From Beroe ovata (Eukaryota; Ctenophora; Nuda; Beroida; Beroidae): a DNA stretch of 22,813 bases. A model generated the notes under the pieces. That model was given only the letters and a program-made list of their open reading frames with translations. It was not told the DNA's origin and ran no database searches. The stretch covers positions 4,481 to 27,293 of the forward strand of contig CAMPET010000034.1 of the NCBI GenBank assembly GCA_946803715.1, in the 5' to 3' direction. Of the stretch, positions 1 through 11,200 are shown in pieces; the first letter of the stretch is position 1, and each line of letters opens with the position of its first letter. Position numbers and translations under genes: made by a program.

Positions 1-40
1 CGTTCTAGAAACACGGTCTTTGACCTTAATTTTGCGTCAG

Positions 41-136
41 GTGATAGAGTCAGTTGTCACTCAGAACTTAGTCACCACTATCGGACTGATGGTAACAGCG
101 ATCTTAACTCTTCTTCGTATGAGAGATCTTACCAAG
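41..136 (+). CDS. Membrane-protein penultimate exon, copy 1
   Basis: A 96-nt phase-0 exon of 32 codons. It follows a good acceptor (ttttgcgtcag) and ends at the strong donor CCAAG|gtgagt. It encodes a hydrophobic stretch (LVTTIGLMVTAILTLL) followed by the basic RMRDLTK, as expected for a last membrane helix and the start of a cytosolic tail. It joins in phase to the tail exon at 381-476. The gene's earlier exons lie left of the window, so the family cannot be named. The exon and about 75 bases after it are identical to copy 2 at 898-993. A second reading frame is also open across this stretch, but it is broken by a stop in copy 2, which favours the frame given here. Confidence 0.5.
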
Positions 137-380
137 GTGAGTGTTCCGACTTCCATCCTTCATATTCCATGTTCGATTATGCCGGAAGAAGTATCGAAGT
201 GGTTGAGTCAGATTTCATGGAACGCGCGGGAAGCATCGGACATTTTTATGGACGCTTCGCGCGCACGTACGTTTATTTTGAAGAATTTGTGGATTGGTCG
301 ACGAATTGCGCGCCAAGTGTAGGAAAATTGTTTCGCGCCAGCGGCAAAGTTCGTATCTATAATCATGGTCTCTTCTCCAG

Positions 381-476
381 GTTATTGTGAGACGACAACG
401 GGTACGTTATCTACAAAACAGGTTGAGTTTCTTCAGTTTTTGTACCTGCTGTGCACCCGATGAAGATGATTATTGA
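381..476 (+). CDS. Membrane-protein terminal exon with stop, copy 1
   Basis: A terminal exon of 31 codons plus TGA, following the acceptor ctcttctccag. The tail begins VIVRRQR, then has a hydrophobic/Cys patch (SFFSFCTCC) and ends in acidic DEDDY. The paired cysteines next to a membrane segment could be palmitoylated, which is an inference. Against copy 2 there are four substitutions: three synonymous (GTG/GTC, TAT/TAC, GCA/GCG) and one Val/Ile. That pattern suggests the frame is, or recently was, under selection. A canonical AATAAA lies 120 bases past the stop. Protein family not recognised. Confidence 0.55.
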   Translation, partial: VIVRRQRVRYLQNRLSFFSFCTCCAPDEDDY

Positions 477-595
477 GAACAGTGATATATAGGGCTCGAA
501 TCGATTCTCTATTTTGTGGGAGTGAGGGGTTTCAAAGCCAGATAAGAATCTGATTGATTGATTGATAACCCACAGTGGGGCTGGCAATGTGCCGA

Positions 596-601
596 AATAA
601 A
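596..601 (+). terminator. Polyadenylation signal AATAAA
   Basis: AATAAA lies 120 bases downstream of the copy 1 stop codon on the same strand, a plausible 3' end for the membrane-protein gene. Copy 2 has no equally clear signal within about 150 bases of its stop, because the duplicated sequence ends before this point. Confidence 0.4.
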
Positions 602-897
602 TTATTTACAATTACAATTATAAAAGCTACAAACACATAGAGATGCCTATTCAGGCATGTNAGTAATTTATATTCTGTATATTTTGCATGGTCTGGATTC
701 TTGCATATTGCCCCTGTATTTAGATATAGTTTGAGGACAGGGGAGATTCTTTGATAGTTTTACCTATTAAGTTCATTGGCAAAATATTCCCTTCGCCATT
801 ACATGCTATTCTTTTGCCATTAATACACTATTATTATGCGTGCTGGTGAGCTTCACACGTTCTAGAAACACGGTCTTTGACCTTAATTTTGCGTCAG

Positions 898-993
898 GTG
901 ATAGAGTCAGTTGTCACTCAGAACTTAGTCACCACTATCGGACTGATGGTAACAGCGATCTTAACTCTTCTTCGTATGAGAGATCTTACCAAG
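898..993 (+). CDS. Membrane-protein penultimate exon, copy 2
   Basis: This is identical over all 96 nt to the exon at 41-136, with the same acceptor (ttttgcgtcag) and donor (CCAAG|gtgagt). It could be an alternative 3' end of the gene to the left or an inactive partial duplicate. No other exons of the gene appear between the copies, so copy 2 cannot be a complete second gene. Confidence 0.4.
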
Positions 994-1235
994 GTGAGTG
1001 TTCCGACTTCCATCCTTCATATTCCATGTTCGATTATGCCGGAAGAAGTATCGAAGTGGTTGAGTCAAATTTCATGGAACGCGCGGGAAGCATTGGACAT
1101 TTTTATGGACGCTTCACGCGCACGTAGGTTTATTTTGAAGAATTTGTGGATTGGTCGACGAATTGCGCGCCAAGTTTAGGAAAATTGTTCCGCGCCAGCG
1201 GCAAAGTTCGTATCAAATTATGGTCTCTTCTCCAG

Positions 1236-1331
1236 GTTATTGTCAGACGACAACGGATACGTTACCTACAAAACAGGTTGAGTTTCTTCAGTTTTTGTAC
1301 CTGCTGTGCGCCCGATGAAGATGATTATTGA
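1236..1331 (+). CDS. Membrane-protein terminal exon with stop, copy 2
   Basis: This encodes the same 31-codon tail as 381-476 (VIVRRQR ... CTCC ... DEDDY, then TGA) with one Val/Ile change. The intron from exon 898-993 is 242 nt, against 244 nt in copy 1, and splice sites are intact. Whether it is expressed is unknown. Confidence 0.4.
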   Translation, partial: VIVRRQRIRYLQNRLSFFSFCTCCAPDEDDY

Positions 1332-1408
1332 GAACAGTGATATGTAGGGTTCAAATCGATTCTCTATTTGGTGGTAGTGAGGGGTTTCAAAGCCAGACAG
1401 GAATCTCT

Positions 1409-2158
1409 CTGAACTCTCCGAGTCAAGGGTATGCTAGGACTAAACGAGATTATCTGGATTGATTATGCATCGCAGTAGGTCGTATCAAAGATAAAGTGTT
1501 AATTGCATTCTTTTATTTCTTTCATTTCTGTTCATCAAAATATCATGATGAGCCATACAAAGAGGATTATGCATGATCTCCGTGATTCTGTTAATCATTA
1601 AACATTTGTAGCCAGGAACTAGGCACGATTTAAAAAGAAATTCATTTCTAAATGCCATTAGAAAGATGCATAATTAAACAATTTTGAATTCATATTTTGA
1701 TGTTATCCAAGATCCATATGTTTATCATAGAAAACTCTGCTTCTAACGAGATATGGAAGCGAAATGTTAAAACTGGATTGGTATATGAATGATTAAAACT
1801 AACATAAGTATATTATATTGCCTATCAAAAACAATTTTAGATGGGAAGATATATGAATACAGACGCAGCCACACTAACCCAATCTCACAACATAGTTCAG
1901 TGTAAGAAACTCGTGGTATAAGCCAACAGTCCTATTCATAATAAACGAAATTTATAGTTATATGCAAAGACCTCTGGTTCATTTTATCCCAAATCGGGAT
2001 CAGAGCTTTTTCTATTCCCCTAAACGTCTAGAAGATCGCCAAATCCATCACGAGAAACAGAATTTCTGTGTGACAATCTCGGACTTGATGCCTCTTTCGA
2101 TTCTCTCTAAAACTATTTGCTTTTGTTGCCTCTCCTTAACAATCACATCTGGGTGTTG
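1409..2158. other. Convergent intergenic / 3' UTR region
   Basis: I see no exon with splice-site support here. The stretch lies between the end of the duplicated plus-strand exons and the stop codon of the minus-strand DM gene, so part of it is probably the DM gene's 3' UTR. A minus-strand AATAAA (plus-strand tttatt at 1512-1517) is the nearest canonical poly(A) signal that I noticed. Confidence 0.4.
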
Positions 2159-2213
2159 CTAGATGGTCTTGTGAACACCGTCCTCAGGTTGTGTAATCTG
2201 TTGGAGCAGTTGC
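2159..2213 (-). CDS. DM gene exon 8 (terminal, stop TAG)
   Basis: After acceptor aagttcgttcag the exon completes the split Arg codon, encodes QLLQQITQPEDGVHKTI and ends with TAG. Phase 2 in agrees with exon 7, and the short Gln-rich end is a plausible natural C-terminus. Confidence 0.75.
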
Positions 2214-5200
2214 CTGAACGAACTTTGGATTTATTAATTCTTCAATCGGGAATGAATACAGCCAAGCCGTGTAACATAACAATACCAAACTCTAGGTTTG
2301 ATGGACAAAATCCTGATCCCAGTTTCTGAGGCCCAACCTTAAATTTCCGAGTACAATAATTAATTAATTAATTGCCCTCTTCCCCCCATTTTAGCACATA
2401 CCTTTGCATCATGATATCGGGGTTAGAGTCCCTGAGGAGGGCATTGACTTGATAACTTGCGGAGGGATGGTTAGGACGACCAGTCGTGGTTGCAACCTGC
2501 AACTAGAGTTGTCAATCGTTAATAACAACTTGTTGCAGAGTTGTTAGCGGTGAGATTATGCGTCCATATGTTATTACACTTATGGAGTTATGGTATGGCC
2601 TATGTCAATATGATTGTAAAGCATACCTATTCGTAATGACTGATTCGTAACGATTAGTGTGCTGCAGATTGCAACCACAATTTCGTTCATTTTATTACCG
2701 CCGTATAGCTGTTGCACCAACAAATGCTAAATTATTATCAAATCAGCTCTTTTCATACAGAATAATTGCATGTTGGACGCTAACCGCAATTAATTCTGTA
2801 ATATACCCCTAATTTGTTACGTCATTAGACGACCTGGAATTTCCATCAGACGTGGGATCAATAGGGTTTGGAATCTTCTAGATTTATCTATCCTGTGAAA
2901 TTCTACCCAATCCTTTAAGTCATGAATGTAGATGATAACTTGTTTGACGGTTCATAACTAAACGGTTTTCGTGAAACGGTTTTCGTGAAACTAAACGGTT
3001 TTCGTGAAGATGAACAATTGATTTTAGCCACCTTGTAAGCAGGCTCGAGTAATCTCTTTCGATCCTCGAGAGAGGGATGGGTGTGGGTTGCTCCTGGCTG
3101 TGGGAATGGAGACATTCCTGAAACGAATGAACGGTTAAAAATGAGAATTGTTTCAGTTGAAAAGATTTTGAATTGGGAAGTTTTTTCGGAGAAATTGTAA
3201 AAAAAGTATACGTCTCGCATGAAGCGCTCTTATGCATTATGTTGTTGTAAATTCAATGGTATGAATTTATTCTTTTACCAGACATATGTTGCATAATTCA
3301 ACGAAGATCATAGCATATGCTAACTCATTTAAATTATTAAATTGAATGATAATCACTCTATATTCCGATTTAAGCCTCATCACCTTAATTAACTAATTTC
3401 CCTTCAAACAGCTTAGATATGGCATGGTCCAAAAACCTCGCAACAAATATCAAGGAAGTATTGAAGAACCCATCGAAAGGTGAGAACTTTTCGATAACTT
3501 TTTCCCTAGATTACATTATCGTAAGATGAAATGCCTCGGAGGTATAGCATAAATGCAAATTGTTCGGCATCATTTCCTGTCATTTTGGCAGACAATCGGG
3601 CTAGATTTTGACAGACACAACTTCCACAACCGGTTGCGTGCGTCTGACAGTAATTTTTAAACTGTGTTTATTATAGAACCCATTTGTCTCAGTACGGTTT
3701 TTAAAATTTGGAAGTTTTAAAATTACCGAGTTTATTGCCCGTGAATAATGGGTTCAAGTCATCATATTGCATATTGCATATCGTGGTTGATTTTAAAACA
3801 TTTTTAAAATTAACCCACCCCATTGAGAGATTGAATCATCCTACTTAGCATATTTGAGGGCCGAACCTACCCTTTATTTTGAAACAGTGATATCATTCAG
3901 CACCCCAATTAGTTAAAAAATTGGACCAAAAGATAATTCCCACGCTCCACACATGACACGCAATGGGCGTAAGCGGGAACAACAATTTCACCTGCAGTTT
4001 TTTCACGAAATTCATGCCGCGTGTGTATGTTTCTCACTAAATTTAATTTAGTTGGATTTTAACGCCCTCCCTCCCCCTCAATAATGAGAAACAGCTGCTC
4101 ATGGGGTTTAATATAATATCGAAATAATATATATATTTTCCATGCGTAGGTATAGGTACATGAGCCTTGTGCACAGGATGTTAAAAAGAGTGGTTTACGC
4201 ATGAGGTGAAGAACATGGTTTATTTTCATCTGGAATATCCACTCACTCCCTCAAGGCAGGTGATAGATTATCAGACAGTCACGTGATCGCAGGGTTGAGG
4301 TCACGTGATTTACTGACAGATTCGGTTATCTGGTGTGACGTGTGTGTGTTACGTGCGTGTGTAGGTGGTTTTTGACATGCTGTGAGTTGTGAACTGAGAT
4401 AAGCTTCCAGCGGAATTGAGTATGGAAATTTTCAGCAAAAAACTTAGGTACTGAACATCTCAAATTCGAGACGCTGTACGACACTGCGACATTCTAAATA
4501 AATTACATTCCCTCCCATCTGAACGTTATCCATGTATCTCACTACAATAAGTATTAACTACAGTAAGTATAAACTTTGCCCTAACCAGCTCCACCACAAC
4601 AAAAGTTTAAAACCAACCTGGATAGTTGATGTATCGGGGGTCCATGCCCTGTCTGAGACAGTCGTATGGGGGCCACGCCCCTCTTGTATCCTGCTGGAGG
4701 TACCCGTACCCCACGTGCACTCCCTGAGCGTCGGATGAGGGCGGCGATGTCCGGAGTCTCTTCACTGGGGGAGCAGAGAGGGGAGTGAGCTTTGATAAAA
4801 CCGTATTTATGCGGGGGTGGGTTGAGTGAAGCGGACACTGTTATTGATTTTTCCGTGGAGTAAACATGAACTTAAGAGTTTAACTGCATCAATCTTAATA
4901 CATCTTCAGGTTGAAATTATTGAGAAATTTTAGGCGTTAGATATTACGAATTGTCGGGCGTATACCCAATGACTGGACAGAAATACCGGACCACCCTTTA
5001 AATTAGAGAGAGGGAGGCGTGAAAATTGCACGATTCACTTGAAACATTGATAACAGCGATAAGTAGGTACTCAGGTTTTAAAATTAGCGTTCTCCTTTTT
5101 AAAATCGAGCCTCATTCCTATATACTGAGTTGTGCATCACGAGGTGATAAGTATTCTCTTGACTCAATTAATTTGAGTCAAAGGAATTCAACTCAAATGA

Positions 5201-8200
5201 AGACTTAGAAGCGAGTGATAACAATGATATAAATTGATGTCAACGTCATGATATGGTTATCCATCAACATCTTTTGAAATTTCAATCCATCGTAGAGATT
5301 TGACCCTGGATATTTGATAGAACTTTTGTGTTTTCCATGTCATCAAGATTTTCAGATCCAACAATTGCCAGGTACTGAAAGTTGGATATGAAATTGTCAT
5401 TTGAATTGGGAAAATTATAGGTTTGAAAATTAAGACTTATCGCGCCTCACTCAACGATAGCAGAGCCGTATTTCCGTTACTGAAAAGTGTGACTGCAATA
5501 TATTATGTCGTTGCAAGCTTTTTTTCTAACATTAGAACATGTGACCAACTGTTAAAGACATAAATTCTTGATTGCTTCCTGATAATGAAGCACAAGTTTC
5601 CATCACATATATTTCAATTTGTTTCAGGTGCCCTGTAGAATAATGCCTGATAACGGGTGTTAAACAGCCACGTGGAGAATCAGTGTGGAATCTGCCAGTA
5701 TCAGGATTAACTTCTGTCTAACAAGATTGAGGTATGTCTGTCTTGTTGGACTGAGTCTAAACTTGGGACTAAGTCTAAATACTTGTGGGAAGTCTGACTC
5801 TGAGGGGAAGTCTCACACACTGCGCACGAGCAGGGAATGTTAAACATGGGCTAAATTATCATATGCTTTTGCCCTAACTTCTTTATGAAGTCATCTGGGA
5901 AACTCTGGGTGTCATTTATCATACAGCCACAATATCTGGAAAGCTTCAAACAACCAAATTGATTTATGAAGACGAAATTTCTTCTACACAATTAAGAAGT
6001 AGGAGACTCAAAATTCTTTTTCCAAGCATAGGTTATCTAAACGCCAGTTTTCGTCACTGCTAGAGTTCCAAATATCGCGGAAACTCTCCTTATAACTGCT
6101 AAAAGCTCCCGAAAATTGCCAGTTATCCACCACCACTCAGTTACTAGTCAGGAGCTGTGTAATATAGCTCGTGAAGAAGTAGCGGTAAAGCACTGATAAC
6201 ATTTCACACTTGACCAACTTTGATGCTAAACCCGGATATTAAAGTGATGATTGCCCTCATTGAGTGTTGGAAGCCACCAAACTGGAGTATATAACAGCTT
6301 CACCAAGTGTATGATATTATATAGATCTAAATTTGCGGAAAAAATTGTTGAAAATGTCGGCTACCACCTCTGAAAACCGAGATTGCTTTCGGAGGTTTCT
6401 CTCCCTTTTTGAGTGCGAATAAAAAGGTGTTGCTGAGATGATGAGGTGACAAGATAGGTCACATGTTGGACGAACGCAAATATAGTGATCCTCATGTGCC
6501 CTAGATATCAAAACACGATATCAGCCCGAAGCTTACAGTAAACTTCAATTAACCACAACGAACTTGAAACTATACATGCAACTACAGAAAGTCGCCCCAA
6601 GTTTCGAACACATTTTAAAGATATTTCCTTGTGTTCACACACATGTCTCACCTGGCCTGTCGTAGCTGGTCGTATCGGGGGTCTGAGGGTCGGTGTCGAA
6701 TGTTTCGTGGTACTCTGGTTTGATGGCCGTGGAGCACATGACGGGCGTTGTACTGGAACAACTACTGTCAGCCTGGCATGGTTGTCATGGTTACTATTAC
6801 GGTCGTCATGGTTACCATTATTTTGATGATCATCAGAGTTGTCATGGATATGGGAACTGGATGTCATTTTTTATGGCGAGACTTCTTTTATTATACGTCA
6901 GAATTGAGATTGGGAAGTTTTTTGGATCATGAAATTGAACATTTCCTGTGTTTGTGAAATTGCAAACGTTAACTAATTGAGCAGGAAGCAGGTCTCACAT
7001 AATAATATGTTGGAAGGAGTACACTCCTATACTTTAAACAGCCGGGAGTATTTTAAAATTAGCTGTGGCCACAGAATATGCTACACGCCCACATTTCGAT
7101 CATATCATAGAATGTGAGTGTGTGCGGTCAGTGCTAATTTTAAATTTAAATATATTCATTTTAAAACACTCACTCATATCAAAACATCGCCCTATACTTT
7201 AAAATTTTGAGCCCTATACATTTCGCCGTTTTTAAACCAGGGTCATCTTGCGAATTGCAACTTTGCTTTCGGTCCCCTCCTATCAACGTCTAACTTTTTG
7301 AAGTTAGTTCAAGACGTTTTTTGACATTTCCGCGTTAGTTTTTTGCGGGAATTCATTAACAAGTTTTTATGTTTAAAACACATCATAAAATATTATGATG
7401 ATGACTGAATTTTAAAGTTTCGTGTGTTTATATAACTGTCTGGGAGTTGCGATGTCAGTAGTTTTGACACACTGTGTTTTTCGTGTGCTAGAACTCTTAA
7501 TTGTATCGCTCGCATTTTATCATTTTGGAAGTTAAATAATAAATTCGATTGTCCTTCAAGACGGAAAAGGGAGAAAGGGAAGAGAAACGAGCTACTCTCA
7601 TATATCGCACTAGTACCATCAAGTTGTTGGATTGTTGTCGCTTGAGGGCCGACAGTTTCCGTTCATTGGCCATGGTCTGTGCCATACTCTTATTCCTCAT
7701 CTGGGTTGCCGAGCACAGGTCACAGAGACAGTGTTCGTACGGACACGAGCCCTTATGGCCGATTCTGTAGTTTGTCTGCGAGAGAGAGAGATGAGGACTG
7801 GAGATGAGGACTGGGGATGAGGACTAGGGATGAGGACTGGGAGAGAAGAAGTGAGGGCGGATGGGAGTGGGGAAAGACTGGATCGATGGAATGATGAGTG
7901 GAGGACAGGGGGACAGCTGTAGTGGAGGTTGAGGAAGCTGCATTAACAAATGAGGAAAGGAGGATTGATGGTTTTGCTTCACCACAGTACTCAGAGATAC
8001 GAGTTCTGCTTCACCACAGTACTGAGAGACACGAGTTCTGCTTCACCACAGCACTGAGGGGCACAAGTTCTGCTTCACCACAGTACTGCACCTCACACAG
8101 GATGACGATAGAGTGGGAGTTCTAAATGAGGATAGCTGCACGTAACTGCAAGAGAGCTGCACGTGACCGAGGGCTGCACGACGCACGTGCATCAGACCAC

Positions 8201-11200
8201 CGCACGTGCATCAGACCACCGTGTAAAGGGGGAGAAGAGTGATGGAAGAGTGCAATTAGTGGCACTCATTGCACTCTCCTAGGAGCCCTCTACTGAGAGT
8301 GCCGATACCGCTGACTAGAATTCGGGTTGGGATAGAATGAGAGGTCTGAAGGTGCTGTAAAAGTAAAACAATGCTTTTGTAGAGTTTCATTTCGGTTTTT
8401 GTGTGTTTCCCTTCTTTTTGGCCGTGATTTTGTTTGATAAATCGCTCATGGTGCACGTGCGACGGGTTAGATTGTAACGCGCGTTTGTCTGTGTAGCGTG
8501 ACTTTTTTAGAGGATTACGATTTCATCTCCCAAAGGTTTTGATTAAACTATATCAACGAGTTCCTTCTTGGAGTTAATCATAAAGGAGTACCTGCTAAGG
8601 TAAAATCGTAATAACTCCCCGTCGTGGAATAATTAGGACTTACTTCCGCGAATCCCATCGCATTGACCTTTGGGATTGTAGACTTCCGTTCATTAGACAT
8701 GCACTTGGCCATGCTCTCATTCCTCATTTTGATAGCATGGCACTGAGCACACTTGCAGTTCAAGTACTCGCAGTGCTGTGAGTGACCCTTCCGAAACATA
8801 ATCTGAAACATGGGGGCGCTGTTGTTTGGGATGCCACATCGCCACACGGAGGGCACATGGCATCTCAAACATGGCATCGGGCATTTCTAGTATTATTATG
8901 TGGTTATTGGGTTCGGCACGGTGCTACATTGGGCTTGGGTGAGGTTCAAGGATCTGTGCTTTGAGGTAGAATCAAGCGGAAACACGTGCTTCATTTGTAT
9001 CTGATGATTTCATCCATGGTCATTAAGATGTTGAATGAGTCGCTGTTAACCAATAAGCATATGTTATGATTGTCAATGTGCTCTTTATAAAACTGATGAT
9101 TTAAATTCAGATGATGGAAATATCTCGACTATTGTCGGCAGGGATGAAAGACATGTGGGATGATAAATTAATGTGGTGATATGAGTGTGCGTGAGTTAGA
9201 GGTACATGTGATGATTACAATCATCAAATAATCATATTAGTTGGTTGAGAAACTCAATTTTCCCTTTAGTTATTCAAATTGATAATGCAAGCAGGAAAAA
9301 AAAGCCCAACATAATAGGAAATATTTGGAAAAATGTAACAGAAAACCCCGCCCATGTTCGATCGATTCAGCACCAAAAAAGGATCGAGAATACGATTTAT
9401 GAAAAACTGATGCTTACCTTGCCATGATTTTTGCATCTGGCACACGTTGGTTTGCTCTTGGATGTTGCTTTGGTTGCTTTTTGAGGAACTGCGTCTTTGG
9501 TTAGCATCGTTGTTGCTGATAGTTGAGGAACGCCGATTTTATCTGGAGATGAAAAGCTGTGTTTTAGAATGATGTTTCATTTATAAGGCTGAATAAATCA
9601 TTCATAACGTCAATAAACCCAAAGTTTTTAGGCTCGCAGCTTAGATCCTCGAAGAAGCACGCTTGATTTTTAAAACTCAGTGCTCTAACCCTATCTCTGA
9701 TATAATAACAGGGATGTTGCGTATTTCCCCATCACATCTAACCGCACATATAGACACAAGATTACATTTCACATAATTTTGATACTCAACGAAAAGTGGG
9801 GAATTTTAAAAAAGGTCATTGTTTAACTTTAGATTCCTAAAATAACACTCACCCATTATTATACTACAATTAATTTTGTGCCTTTTTAAACTCTATTTCT
9901 AGATATGATTGTATCAATGAACTTTCTGGAGCGTTCACAGAAAAAATAAATATTACACGCGGAAGGGGCAAAAACCGACAACACAAACAAATGCTGGAGT
10001 AGAAAGAGGGGAGCCGTTATGCTCGTCACGGCTTGGGACCGACTATTGGACCGCCAGAAGGGAGTAAATGCAATAAGCTACGTGGTATATTCGAAACTTA
10101 CACCGTATTGTATGTAACAACATATACGTGCGTTTGTGTGAGTGTGTGAGTGTGTGTGAGTGTGTGAGCCAATGGTAGACAGGGTGGCGATGGTTCTGGC
10201 CAATGAGAGCTCAGGAGGTCGATAGTTGTGAATCAAGCTGTAATTTTTGCATTTTTGGTCGAGTAGGTACCGCGCGTTTGCTTGGATATATGTTTTTCCA
10301 TGTGCGGGATTGTTCATCATTCACGATGTACTAATCGCTGCTGGGGCAATCTAATTAAGGGTGAATTTCACACAAAGCATTCCAATTATCATGCGAGGGA
10401 ATGTCCTAATTAGGTTGAAAAAGAATTGCCCGGAAATCCTCTTCATTGATTTCAATGCTTGACCCCTTTTTACAGGTATGAAATTAGATTAACATATACT
10501 TTGCACAAATTCCTTGTTTTTTACTGCTTTTGAGGACGGTAGGGGTTGCCTAGGAACATTACTTTGGAAAATTACAAACAAAAGTCGCTCTGGAACTTTC
10601 TAAAATCCTGCCACATCTGTGAAACCCACACAGACAGACACACAAACATACACAAACATACACACACGCACACACACATACACACACACATACACACAAA
10701 AACACACACACACACACAGCAGTTCAATGGCGACGTGGTACACGGTCGGAACTGGTTTGAGTTTAGGACGACATACCCGTGTATTAATAGCAATGTTTGA
10801 CAAGCAGTAGAGGGGGACTGAGGAGGGAAGAGATTTGCGTGATAGAGAGTGAGTATTTTGTGTGATCGAATAAAGAACTTGTGTGATAGGGTTAGCAGAA
10901 CTAGGTTTGAGATGGACGAGATTATTGAAGATGTTTGGGAGAAATTGTGGTTGACTGATAGATGATCATCAGTTATACGACTCCCCGTGTTATTTGATTA
11001 TCATATCATAGAGCAACATCCAGTAATATTACGGAACTTTGTAACAATTCATTGTTTATTTTAAAGACTTTAAGGTGTTTGAAACCACAGTAGCAACAGC
11101 AGCAACAGCAGCAACACAGACAGAACTTGTTTTAAACACAAGGAAATATATTAAGAGAAGATTAAAACAATCATTACGCTGTCTACGCTCTGTTAAAAAC

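Larger units (their letters stand above)
1..1408 (+). repeat. Direct tandem duplication, offset about 857 bases
   Basis: Bases 1 to about 550 recur at 858 to about 1408. The first 210 bases are identical; the remainder differs by scattered substitutions and a 2-base indel near 360. Homology stops after 'caaagccaga' in both copies. Copy 1 is cut by the window edge, so the true left boundary is unknown. Between the copies (551-857) is AT-rich unique sequence beginning with a (GATT)n-like run and containing one N. Confidence 0.9.

Noticed and set aside
20-322. Uninterrupted 100-aa open frame running past the donor at 137
   Set aside because: It starts in the same frame as the membrane exon and is retained in copy 2. 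However, the strong gtgagt donor and the constrained in-phase tail exon at 381-476 fit a spliced gene better. Retention of the intron is possible but unsupported.
840-1127. 95-aa frame covering duplication copy 2
   Set aside because: The matching frame in copy 1 ends at a different place and a premature stop breaks it in copy 2, so it is not conserved between copies.
6629-6957. Three overlapping plus-strand frames near 6.6-6.9 kb
   Set aside because: They are antisense shadows of DM exon 4 and of the GTTGTCATGG repeat.
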